From Suillus spraguei (lineage: Eukaryota; Basidiomycota; Agaricomycetes; Boletales; Suillaceae), in the NCBI GenBank assembly GCA_016800925.1, contig JABCPU010000038.1, positions 231,389-295,388 on the forward strand: a stretch of DNA of 64,000 nucleotides, in the 5' to 3' direction. Positions 11,270-21,230 of this stretch are shown piece after piece; position 1 is the first letter of the stretch; each line of letters begins with the position of its first letter. A program made the position numbers and the translations under genes. The notes under the pieces are model-generated. The model was given only the letters and a program-made list of their open reading frames with translations, searched no databases and was not told the DNA's origin.

Positions 11270-11790
11270 GACTGTCTATGTTCTGACGTCAACAGTCATA
11301 GTACCACGTCAATTCCAGCTCGAAGCCGTTCTGGCGACGCTGAATGGTCGAGACAGTGTTATCACTGCAGGAACAGGCAGTGGAAAGACATTGTGTATCA
11401 TAATTCCTATCCTACTTCGTCCAGGTACTGTGAGCATCACAATTTCGCCGCTCAAACGACTCCAGGCCACACAGGTAATTTGACTTGAGTGCAATAACTT
11501 TGCGCACATGCAGAATATTCTATTGCAGGTTCTCGAGTCCACGAAATATGGCATAGCTACACTATCAATCAATGAAGACACTTCAAATGACTCGTCCATC
11601 TGGGAGGTGAATCCTTCACAATTATCTGTGTGTATTATGACCACAGTGTTATGACACTTACAAGAGGCATCAGGCAGTTCGCACTGAGAAGTTCTCTCAT
11701 CTCATTGTTTCATCAGAATAGCTATTCATGTTCGACGGTCACCTTCCGCGCCTTGCACGACTTCTTCGACGACAAAGGGAATTGTTTGGT
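11270..11790 (+). pseudogene. Truncated RecQ/DEAD-like helicase relic
   Basis: The stretch encodes VPRQFQLEAVLATLNGRD then AGTGSGKT, the Q-motif-like region and Walker A of superfamily 2 helicases, followed by ISPLKRLQATQ (motif Ia). After a GT-AG intron (about 11474-11529) it continues with YGIATLSINEDT; later SHLIVSSE, a TAG stop and FMFDGHLPRLARLL at 11690-11775 belong to the same family. DEAD box and C-terminal helicase domain are absent, because similarity ends where the minus-strand DUF6589 sequence begins. Large RecQ-like helicases of this kind are multicopy in agaricomycetes. Read as a dead N-terminal fragment. Confidence 0.7.
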
Positions 11791-12288
11791 CCGATAGCCT
11801 TGAGGCATTTTGCGACGTTCACCATGATGTAGTGTTGACCGATCGTAATCTTCAAAGTTTGGGCAGTTTGCAAGCAGAATTTCGATGATGTGAATGCGGA
11901 ATTGACCTCGGAACGAGCCCATCTGATCGCGGGTAGGACGAACATCAGTTGCAAACGAAATTTCAGTAGCATCAAGGGCACGGTTCAACATCGGCGGGAG
12001 GCGCATATGTTTTGGGTTCCCGTTGCGAACATTATAGAGAATGGCAAAGGTCCCCGACTGGACCTTTGCTGGAGCATCAGGACGTTGTTCAGCGAAGATA
12101 GAAGTGTTTATGTTGATATGGTCATAGCACATAATATGTGGCTGACGGACAAGCAGTCTCGCATGTTCAATGCAGCGTGCAGCAAGCTTTTCGAGCAGCG
12201 TGAGGAGGTAAAGACCACATTTGTACAGGACTTCAATTGTTTGCCTTGAAGCCCCATTTGTCCAAAGAAACAGAGTGAAGGACAACAA
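11722..12288 (-). pseudogene. DUF6589-family fragment
   Basis: The minus-strand frame contains IMCYDHININTSIFAEQR and PAKVQSGTFAILY, which are recognisable as the central part of DUF6589 proteins, a mushroom-specific family of unknown function that is often multicopy. There is no in-frame ATG at the upstream end and the frame runs into the end of the TAN1 relic, so the N-terminal part is missing. The downstream part is also short of the family's usual length. The end overlaps the last recognisable helicase residues on the other strand, so the junction of two unrelated relics lies within about 60 bp here. Confidence 0.6.
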
Positions 12289-12304
12289 AGACGTGGTGCA
12301 TCAT

Positions 12305-13270
12305 ACAAAGGATCAAAATGCATCTGAACCGAAATATGGCACGGACCTTGAAGACTTCTACCAGAACGAACACATCAGGGTTGTCGAGGTCGACAGTATG
12401 ATTTGACGGCATGTATTTAGCTATTTTTTGGGTGATCTCCATTCACATCAGCGTATTGTGATTGCGCACACGCAACTCGACCTTATATGAGATTATGAGC
12501 ATCAACGTATCTGAATACGTGCCTTGCGATCCCATAGGGACCCAGAGTCGGTGTTTTCTTGAGCACAGTACGCAGTAACGGTTCGACGACACGAGGAGTG
12601 GAACTCTGGAAGGTTTGCAACGCATGTGCCGAAGACCGGTGTCAGCCGATGCGTGTATCTGTCAGGCGGAGTGAGTACGAATGAAGAACACGATGTATGG
12701 TTTTCACATTGTTCTTGTGACGCCAATTTTTGACCGTTGTCTACGTGTTTCATGACCAATTTTACCGGGTCCACGGGGTGTGTATATGGCATGAAAATTA
12801 CTCAGCCAAGACTTGTCAGGCAGTAGGCTGATCCTCGTACCGTCAGCTCAAGAAATGAACGACAACCTGAGAGTATCACCTACCAAACTGTTTCTCCACT
12901 TTTGACCGCTTCAACGCAACGACCTCTTCTGCAATCTGCGTCCCCAGGTCATCTTCATTCTCATCCGCGTCCGAGCCATTATCCATATCATTAGAAGAGG
13001 AACCATGGCCATCTGAGGGCTACATGTCAACAGCTAGCTGTCGGTGATGACCATAAGTTGCATGCGAGATCTTAGCTTTGAAAGAGGCTATACTGATTCA
13101 AACAGATCATATAGGTCGCCGACAGTTCCTTTTCCTTTCCCTTGACGTTTGTTGCCCAGGTTCCTGGTCCTTCAATTGTTTGCTTTATCCAGGTGGGTGA
13201 TACCCCGTCCTGCTGAGAGTCTATTGGAGGTTTGTTGGTTGTACTTACCGATTGATGCGTTTGCGACCAT
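12305..13270 (-). pseudogene. TAN1: TAN1-like THUMP-domain gene relic, copy A
   Basis: On the minus strand the pieces follow the order of Tan1/THUMPD1, the adaptor for N4-acetylcytidine formation in tRNA. They are an ATG at 13270 (MVANASI), an intron, DGVSPTW and TIEGPGTWATNVKGK, GTVGDLYDLFES, an acidic stretch ending DDLGTQIAEEVVALKR, then PVDPVKLVMKHV, RYTHRLTPVFGTCVANLPE and VDLDNPDVFVLVEVFK. A TAG interrupts the frame at 13020-13022, where copy B has Trp (DMWP). The part after VEVFK, which in the family carries the rest of the THUMP domain, is missing. Copy A shares the arrangement and most of its sequence with copy B at 19250-20324. Both being broken, an intact TAN1 should exist elsewhere, since the gene is normally single-copy. 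Confidence 0.78.
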
Positions 13271-13440
13271 TAGAAGGGTCGCTTTGTACATGGATGGAAA
13301 TCCAGAGATTTGTAGGCTTTGGCGTTTCTGATGTGCCTGGTAGTCCGAGTCGATACTTCGAAGTTCGCCGTCAGGCGCGCCTAATCGAGACAAACATTTA
13401 CCCCGCTTCTGCAAGGACCCGCCAGCGAGCAAGTACTTGA
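12305..13440. repeat. Segmental duplication, copy A
   Basis: This segment repeats, in the same orientation, at 19262-20436 and continues at 29285-29410 beyond a transposon. Shared marks include GACTTCTACCAG near the left end, CGTTTGCGCCCATTAG / GCGACCATTAG at the TAN1 start and GATACTTCGAAGTTC near the right end. Identity is high but with many substitutions and small indels, so the duplication is not recent. Confidence 0.75.
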
Positions 13441-14785
13441 TTAAAAATAAGATCTGACATGCACAAGATAATGCTGCGATATCAAGTTAGTAGATAGCAA
13501 TAGTCATCGTGATCGCGTATTGCGCTTGAGACAAGGTTGCAGGAACAGCCATCGATGTCATATAAGCCATTTCCCACCAACAAAATTTTTACTGGTCGTT
13601 TGCGTCTGACAAAGCCCTTCTCCTGGGAGTCGGGAACATGACTGCTTGTCTCAATAATTACAGCATCTTCGACAACCTCGGGCGCAATGACACACAATTA
13701 AGTCAACTCCGAACAGCACTCGCACAACGTCCAGATAGTATCCCCCTCGGAAACTTCAAATATAATATTTCGAGTAAGATTTGGATAAGGTCCAGTTCTA
13801 TAGCAGTACTGAAGCAGCACTGTATAATATATTTGAAGGATATTGATGTCGGTGACTACGAAGACTTACCAGAGCTAGTTGCGCAAAGTCCAGGTACTAG
13901 TAGCCGTCCAATTGATCAAAAACTTCTTTTCTCTCACTTGAAATCCAGTGTTTCAAGAAGGATGACCCGTTCAAGGTAAACATGTTTTGCTGCACAGGAA
14001 CAAATGCTGGCTGCAGTGTGCATAGAAGGCCAAGAACCGGGTGAAGAGATGGATCCTTGTACACGCAGCAACTTGAAGAGTACTTGCTGGTAACGAGGAC
14101 ACTCATCTTGATGGTCCTCGATTATTGAACTTGCTATCAGAGAAGCCAGTGGAAGGAGCAGGCAGGGCACCTCAACAACAGGATACCATAGTTCCAATGC
14201 CTTTGCGAGGGCCTGTCACGGTTCAGTGGATGTTCGCATTACAGTGGCTAAAAATGTCAAAATGACTAGAAAAAAATTGGGCAGGTGTTGATGCAGTCAC
14301 ACCGAAAATTTGAGAGAACGGGAGTCACGGTCAGACACCTAGGCCTAGTTCGACCAATGATTTCTTCGATAGAGGTTCGACGGAAGTCCACGTTCAACTG
14401 TAATTGCACGTGTAGCAACAAGTTATCTGTAGGCAGCCGGATATTGAACGTTCCGCGTTCAACTGTTGCATTGTTATGACGGCCTGCTTGGGTCCGAGGG
14501 CGGGTTTTCCGTAATTTAATCAGCAGGTATGTTGTGTATTTAGGTCTGACAGCGTGCAGGAACATCAAAGTGCTGCCAAGCCGCAGCCAAGGGTGTATTG
14601 GTCAGAAATAGCATGCCAGGATCTTGAAAGCAAACCATCTCTTGCCACATTTCATCGAGAAGTCGAATCCTTGCACTCGCGATGACTCGGATTGCAACTA
14701 TCTCGTCATTACTTTTTCGAGGAGAACCGACGTGGCTAAGGTGCCATCGCGTTTGCTGGCACTTATATAATGGGCCGGCGAGCAT
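13441..14785. other. Unassigned region with minus-strand open frames
   Basis: Three minus-strand frames stand out (13934-14197 with ALELWYP-like text, 14266-14568 and 14540-14785) but no chain of introns joins them convincingly and I recognise no domain. A plus-strand frame at 13638-13979 is equally anonymous. They may be exons of one decayed minus-strand gene. The region sits between the duplicated TAN1 segment and the protease promoter. Confidence 0.3.
14762..14769 (+). promoter_or_regulatory. TATA box of the aspartic protease gene
   Basis: TTATATAA lies about 40 bp before the start codon at 14807, on the coding strand, which fits a TATA-driven promoter with a very short 5' UTR, as is common for secreted fungal hydrolases. 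Confidence 0.55.
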
Positions 14786-14806
14786 GATATCACTCTCTAG
14801 TAAACC

Positions 14807-16259
14807 ATGATATTTTTGACACTCCTGGCTTTGTCAATCATGGGGTCGCTCATTGAAGCCCGCAATTCTCCCATCAGGCTCCCCATGACCAGAAGGCTAA
14901 AATTCTCCAATGGTACTATTGACATCTTGCAGCACGATGAAGCTCGTGTGGCAGCCTTTAGGGACTATAGCACGCATGGCCGACGTGCTAATGTTCCTAT
15001 TGTAAACGATGATTGGGGCTACACCGTAGCAGTTGGCATTGGTGATTCTCCCATAACGTGTAAGTTGAACACTGCCAAGAAAACATGCGGCTGCTAATGT
15101 ATTGTTGAAGACAACTTGATTGTCGACACCGGTAGTGCGAACACATGGATTGCCGCCGGAACTCGTTACGTACCAACCGACACCAGCGTCGACCTTCGAC
15201 TGGCTGTGGCGAAAGTCTACAGCACTGCCTCCTTCTCTGGTATGACATACAACAATATCATAAGTTGAAAGTACCTACGATTATCTATAGGAATGCTATG
15301 GGAGGATACTGTCACTCTTGCTAATGAGCTCACCATCACCGCGATGGCATTCGGTGTTGCTTCTGCTTGGCAAGGCACCACTGGTGACGGCATCCTTGGT
15401 ATTGGACCTGAAGGCTTGACACGCGGCTCCCTGCGAGATTTACCAGAATACACGATCCCGACTGTCACTGACTTCCTCCTTGCTCGAGACCTCATTTCTC
15501 AGCCCATTGTTAGTATGTCTTTCCAGCCGGCCACTACGGATACAGTCGATGGAGTGCTCACTTTTGGTGAACCTGACCCTACCATGTACTTCGGCAACAT
15601 TGAATACACGTAAACTACCTCAGCTCCTGGATCAATCCAGACTGATAGTAATTGTTTTGTTTCAGTGATATTACCGCCATCCCCCGCTCATCGGAATATT
15701 GGGGTCTCGATCTGATGATCACCTACGACAACACGGAGATCTTAACCAAAACCGCTGGTATCGTCGATTGTGGCGCCACCCTTCTTTACATTGCCACTGG
15801 TGCGTATTTAGAGTGCAGCGAGTAATTATGGTCTCATCAGCGTTCGATAGATGCCTATCAGAGGTACCAGGCTGCAACCGGCGCTACTGTGTCTCGGGCG
15901 AATGGTCTTCTCCAGATAAGCCCTGCCAGGTACAATGCCCTATATAACTTGAACTTCCATATTGGCGAGGTATTATGTCAATGCTGTCAGCTCTCACACC
16001 CCTTGTTCACCATTTTTCCCAGAAAATCTACAGTCTCAACCCGAACGCGCAAATCTGGCCTCGTTCTCTCAACAACAAGATTCGTGGTGTTGAAAATGAT
16101 ATATATCTCGTCGTTGCAGACATTGGCACACGCACTGGCGTAGGGTATGACTTTCTTAACGGCTACGTATTCCTCCAGCGCTTCTACACTGTGCTCGATA
16201 CCGGCAACTCCCGCATCGGTTTTGCCGAAACCCCATTCACTGGTGCCACCACCAACTAA
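14807..16259 (+). CDS. Secreted aspartic protease (pepsin/polyporopepsin family, A1)
   Basis: Six exons: 14807-15059, 15111-15239, 15291-15609, 15666-15799, 15851-15969 and 16023-16259, giving 396 residues. The N terminus (MIFLTLLALSIMGSLIEA) is a signal peptide, followed by a propeptide of about 60 residues. The first active-site motif is VDTGSANTW (Asp90); the flap region and GDGILGIGPEGLT follow. The second motif is VDCGATLL (Asp268), so the second Asp is kept, but the usual D-T/S-G-T/S reads D-C-G-A. The C-terminal part includes NAQIWPRSLN, YDFLNGYVFLQRFYTV and DTGNSRIGFA, all typical of polyporopepsins. Such enzymes are secreted to digest protein in wood or litter. Whether the altered second motif weakens activity cannot be told from sequence. 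All introns are GT-AG and the frame is intact. Confidence 0.9.
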
Positions 16260-17129
16260 TATGAAATTGCCAAAGTAAGCATCGTTTTTCATGTGCAAAG
16301 CAGCATACAGATTTGAAGGTTGTATAGGCTATGGAGGTCTTATTCCTTAGTTAGGTTATTGTATGAAGCAATACAAGTGAATATTGCCGCTGCGTGACTC
16401 GTTTGTATAACGAAATTCTATGCGAGTTTGTGTCTAGTACTATAGAATGTTATGTTTCTTCGGTACATCCATGCATAGTATACTGTCGTCTATCCTGTCA
16501 TGCGAAAATAGCATCCGCTGCCTGCACGGTATGATGCAGATGTCAAGAGTTGAAATAATTTTGAGTTATTTATCAGCACGAAACGCCTGCCTGAACCTCG
16601 GTCGCAATGCTCCCGGATGTGAAGATTCGGACTATGTTTATGCTGGTTCCGGTGCTGGGTCTCCGGTACCCATAGGCTCGCGAGAGTACTTGCTTTGTTA
16701 TTTAAATGATATTGCTTGATTTTTCCTTTTAAACACAAGAGCCCGTGGGCGGCGCACATCGACAGTGCGCACAACTAGCCATGGTGTTGAACAAGACATA
16801 TAGAAGTTAAGTTTATATTGTCTGCAGCACTGTAGTGCTATAGTTAGCCTGTCTTAAAAATTGAACATGTTTAGTGAAACTTTGTGGTACTAGCTTTCTT
16901 CCTTACATTGCTGCCGTCGTCCGTACGCCTTTTTTCGATGGATGACTTACACAAAGCTGGAAAAATATCAAATTGCTTTAACATGGACAGGTATTCTCAA
17001 CTGTGAATATAGACTGGTCTAAACGTGGCCACTGTGAGGATTGCATATATCCTCTACGCGGCGCACGCGGACCATAAAGACGCTGTCGTTCACGTGACTT
17101 ACTGACGTCAACATGGATACTCATCCCAG
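16260..17129. other. 3' flank of the protease gene and spacer, no gene seen
   Basis: AT-rich sequence without a recognisable frame. The first about 150 bp are probably the protease 3' UTR. No repeat shared with the rest of the window was noticed. Confidence 0.45.
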
Positions 17130-18592
17130 TGGGTTAGTTCTGCCGGTTATAACCGGCAAAACTAGCAACACTCTTGTAGTGATTACCAAGCGTCTGTGTC
17201 CGGAAATAGCCGAATTAACGCTTACCTTCACCCTATCAACGACCAGCGCCTCATCTCGATTCCGTCGTCCGCCATCGTCCCTTCATCGCATATTGGCCCT
17301 TAGTTCGTCTCCGTCGCCCTCTCGTCACTCAGTCGTCCGGAAATCTGTCAAAACAAAGAAACTCTTGTTAGCTCTGTCAAATACCATACCCCTTTTGTAT
17401 CGCCACTCACTCAAATTTCGTACTCTCTTTTTTCTCTCTCTCTACTCTACCCTGTCAGGCTCAACGCCACTTCCTTCAGCCTCCGTTTTCACCTAATTGT
17501 TTCCGTGACCGAGGATCCTTAGCATCTCATAGTACAAATACCTCATGTACACTCGTTTCTATAGGCGATATACAGGCGACCTTTAGGCAATCTAGAGGTA
17601 TTCAGATCCGTCTCACGCTCGTTATTATCAGTATTCGCCCTTCATCTTTCGTCACAGAATTATAGCTCTCATCCTCGCATAACTATCGCTAACGATCCGT
17701 CTAACTATTCAGCGCGCTCTTATCATAGCAGGTCCCATACCCTTCGCAGCCGGAGCCAGAGTGCTTCTTACACTCTAGACTATGTATACGACATTCCTAA
17801 TGATGACATCAATGTTTTTTCGTCCCATCCATCATCCCCACCATCATAATCAAGCACCTCAACCTCATCTAGGACAGCCTGTGGTATAATTCCTTGCTCG
17901 ATCCGATCCAACTCGCTAAAATCAAACACTTTTTCCTCAAGAACTTCACCTTCGTCGATGATCTCATTTTCTCACACGACACACTGGAGTAGCTTAACAT
18001 TTGCTAGGATTTTTTATTCATTACTTAGGGGGTGATCGATATACCCATCCAGGTTCGAAGCCTTACGTCTCTTGATGGGAATGGCAGCGGTAGAACTTCG
18101 GGAAGCAGGCTGAGAAGTGGTTGCCAGCGAATCAGCAGGTGAAGTAAGGATAGTGTTTTGATCAGGAGTGTTCCCTGTCTTGTCCATGACAAACAGGCGA
18201 GCTGCTTGGCGAAGGGGTGCAGCTGCATTTGTGCAGCGCTTGATTAGATGGTTCGGTAAGTTGTTGTCACGGCCTTGGATTCGAGCACCTGACGAGCCAT
18301 CAGTGTTGTCACAGTGTTTGCATTTCCAGTAGTAGCGTTTCGAGCTATTTGGAACAAGTTCAAGACGCTCAAAACTGTCGCCAATTAGTGATGCGAGAGG
18401 GCGCCCTCCAGCATGGACCATATTACTTGACTAAGGCTGTTTTGTGTTTTCACGCTCTATTGAGTGATTTGAGTTCAAAGTAACTGCATCTAAATTATAT
18501 CTCCGCGAGTGTTGGGAGTTTTGCCAGTTTTGCCACCCCCCCTCCGCCGGAGTTTTGCCGTCTGCCAGTTTTGCCAACACTAATCCCATCCC
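17130..18592 (-). mobile_element. Internally deleted hAT-type DNA transposon
   Basis: The outer parts carry inverted copies of a GGCAAAACT/AGTTTTGCC motif: CGGCAAAACTAGCAACACT near 17157-17180, and AGTGTTGGGAGTTTTGCC near 18507 plus further copies to 18590. Inside, on the minus strand, is a BED zinc-finger N terminus (18014-18421), followed after a TAA by frame remnants near 17830-17960 (FDFSELDRIEQGI) that look like the C-terminal end of a hAT transposase. The catalytic middle is missing. Exact ends and target duplication were not resolved. Confidence 0.6.
18014..18421 (-). pseudogene. BED zinc-finger N-terminal part of a hAT transposase
   Basis: A 135-residue frame starts with a true ATG at 18421. 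Residues about 28-62 form a BED finger (YYWKCKHCDNTDGSSG, then NHLIKRC: two Cys four apart, then His and Cys), which binds DNA at transposon ends. The tail KRRKASNLDGYIDHPLSNE is the usual linker preceding the hAT catalytic domain, and the frame ends exactly there at a TAA. A hAT transposase would be 600-900 residues, so this is an N-terminal stub. It could in principle act as a repressor of related transposases, but nothing in the sequence shows that. Confidence 0.65.
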
Positions 18593-19249
18593 TTCTCCAT
18601 TTCCCTTTATCATCTTACCTCATGGTCATTCTTGCGCCGACCGTTCAGTTTATTATCGCCACATGCCCTTATGCTCAACTCTGGCCTAGTCAACTACTCG
18701 AAAATGTATATATACCACCCCATGTACTCTCGTATCTATAGAAAGTAAGGGAGAGAATCTGATACGTTGAATTCCCCACTCGAAGCTCGCCAGAGCGCTT
18801 CTACGAAAGTCTAGCCCTACTCGTATGTTGACGACGTCGTTCTGTTCCTTGTCGCTATCACCTCTTACTCATCCTGTATCTCTCGTTCTGTTCACTTTCC
18901 CCTTCGAACTCACACCCAGCCTTACACCGCCGAACTGTGGTTGCAACTTGACAAAGTTGATATCAAGGTCGTTTCCCCTGATATGGAGATTCGCAAACTA
19001 GAATAAATTGTAATGACCCAGATAAGTACCAAATCCCATGATGATCGGCTATTAGACCACCTCACCAAATAGTTATATTCTGTGCAATGGAACGTCACTC
19101 TAGTCATCACCTACACAGTTCTATCATCATCTTGCTTCTTATCTTGTACACGCCCTGTCCCCTTCTCAAATCTTTCCGGTTCATTATGTGCATTCGCCAG
19201 CTCCATGACGTTGAATTTCTGATACCGATGATAATCTTCCACTATGCTC
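18593..19249. other. Spacer with short repeats of the upstream region
   Basis: No gene seen. Stretches here (ATGTACTCTCGTATCTATAG at 18721; GCCAGAGCGCTTCTACG near 18790) resemble 17540-17560 and 17745-17775 inside the hAT remnant, so part of this DNA is a diverged copy of sequence there. Confidence 0.4.
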
Positions 19250-20324
19250 ATGCTAAACGTGCTCTGCACATACTAAGATCAGAACGAATCTAAACCAAAA
19301 CACGGCACGAACCTTGAAGACTTCTACCAGTACGAACGCATCAGGGTTGTCAAGGTCGACAGTATAATTTGACGGCATGCATTTAGCTACTTCTTGAATG
19401 ATCTCCATTCGCGTCAGCGTATTGTGATTACGCACGCGCAACTCGACCTTGTACTGAAGCAGATATTAGACTGCGAACGTCGACTGTCTGCATACGTGCC
19501 TTGCGAGCCCTCGGGGACCCTGAGTCGCTATTCTCTTGAGCACAGTACGCAGTAACGGTTCGGCGACATAGGGAGTGGAGCTCTGGAAGGTTTGCAACGC
19601 ATGTGCCGGAGACTGGTATCAGCCGATGCGTGTATCTACGAAGCGGAGTGAGTACGAATGAAGAACACGATGTGTGGTTTTACTTTGTTCTTGTGACGCC
19701 CGTTTTTTGGACGTTGTCTACATGTTTCATCACCAATTGTACCGGGTCCACGGGAGGTTTACATGATATGAAAATTACTGAGTCAGGACAGTCGGGATCA
19801 GTTAGGTTGGTAGAAGGCTCGTGCTCGTACCGCATTGCGTGTTTGTCAGGCAGTTAGCTGGTCCTTGCACCGTCAATTCAAGAAATGTGGATGAACGCCA
19901 AAGCATCACACACCGAACCGTTTCTCCACTTTTGGCCGCTTCAACGCAGCGACCTCTTTTGCAATCTGGGTCTCCAGATCATCTTCATTCTCATCCGCTC
20001 CAGGCCATCATCCCGATTATTAGCAGAGGAATCATGACCTTCTATGGGCCACATGTCAGCAGCTAGCTGTCGGTGATGACCATAAGTCGCGTGCGAGATC
20101 TCAGCCTTGAAAGAGACATTACTGATTCAAATAGATCGTATAGCTCGCCAACAGTTCCTTTTTCCTTTCCCTTTACGCAGGTTGCCCATATTCCTGGTCC
20201 TTCGATCGTCCGCTTTACCCAGGTGGGTGATACCCCGTCCTACCAAGAGTCTGTTGGTATCATGATGGAGATCCGGAGGGTTTGTTGGTTGTGCTCACTG
20301 ATCGATACTTGCGTTTGCGCCCAT
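19250..20324 (-). pseudogene. TAN1: TAN1-like THUMP-domain gene relic, copy B
   Basis: Second copy of the relic at 12305-13270, same orientation. It keeps MGANASI at 20324, DGVSPTW and KRTIEGPGIWATC, GTVGELYDLFES, then ADMWPIEGHDSS, the acidic stretch, the THUMP core and NYTVDLDNPDAFVLVEVFK. It is broken differently from copy A: a TAG just before DGVSPTW, and a one-base loss near 20003 that shifts the frame into RMRMKMIW. Just past VEVFK it keeps a few residues (VCAEHV, then stop) that may be the mutated start of the next exon. The independent lesions show that each copy died on its own after duplication. The upstream region of this copy is split by the transposon at 20437-29284. Confidence 0.78.
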
Positions 20325-20436
20325 TAGAAGGGCCGTTTTGTACTTCAGCCATTTCTTTGGATGGAAATCCAGAAGTCGTTGAACGTGTTGAGATTTAAAC
20401 TTTGGCGTTTCTGGCGCAAGAGGTGTGCAAAAGAAG
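19262..20436. repeat. Segmental duplication, copy B (left part)
   Basis: Direct repeat of 12305-13440. It stops at 20436 where the transposon starts and resumes at 29285; the rest of the match (GTCCGACTCGATACTTCGAA, then CTGCTGCAAGG) lies at 29310-29410. Confidence 0.75.
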
Positions 20437-21230
20437 ATATGTAGGGTAACTTTACATAAGCTTTAAACCTTAATACACAGCTCCTTGAACTTACTACCAT
20501 ACTGTTCTAAGTTCCTCGATAGCGGCGTCAGAAATTGATAGAATTATTCGCCGAGTACTGAGAAGGGGTCATTTTCAATACTGTAGAACACATCTAGATA
20601 GTTGAATCAATGAAAAACGCGTGTTGAAGGGCGCTGCTCACTAAATTCAATATTTTGGATGTCATGAGTGATATCATGTGACCAATATCAATTATATGCG
20701 CATATCAATATATGCGCGTCATACGCGCCGTTGTTATTGACACGTCTCTGAATCATACTCTCATTCATGAATTCACTACAATGGCATTCAGAGACCTTCA
20801 TATCATTGAGCTTCGAGATATCAGATGATGACAGCAACTGGGATTTGGATAGCGTGAGTTCCATCAGGAAATTCACACATTCTTGACGTGCCCTTATGCG
20901 GACTTATTTACACTTAACTGCCTTGGTGAAATTGAATCTACTTGTCCAAAATTTCAATGTGAATGAATTCAGAAAAAAAAAGTTGAGATATATTAATATA
21001 CATGTTTTATTGTATTTCGCACTCAAAAATATAAGATATGCCAGGTGAATGATGTGAAGAGAGCAAACAAGTTTTGAGATAAGTGAGTTAAGCTGATTAA
21101 GCATGTTAAGGAATGTGTGAATTTCCTGATGTCATCTCAAACAGATTTATGTTTCTGATCTCACCATTTTTCCAGTTTTATTGATTCCACCAAATCATCT
21201 GGGCCTTTGCAGACCCCCTTAGATGCTTTC
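20437..21230 (+). repeat. Left terminal inverted repeat
   Basis: It matches the right repeat (28778-29284) in reverse complement over its whole length apart from a 270-bp insert at 20862-21131. The inner end falls at AGATGCTTTC. Confidence 0.85.
20862..21131. mobile_element. MITE nested in the left inverted repeat
   Basis: The 270-bp AT-rich insert begins CATCAGGAAATTCACACATTC and ends with the exact inverse. The right arm shows the empty site: GAGTTCATCTC there, against GAGTTC - insert - TCATCTC here, which fits a 2-bp TC target duplication. It has no coding capacity. Confidence 0.8.

Noticed and set aside
13638..13979. Plus-strand frame of 113 residues as a gene
   Set aside because: No recognisable domain, no convincing splice partners; left as unassigned region.
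17113..17496. Plus-strand frame of 127 residues rich in Ser, Leu and Arg
   Set aside because: It lies within the hAT remnant, has no domain and reflects pyrimidine-rich sequence.
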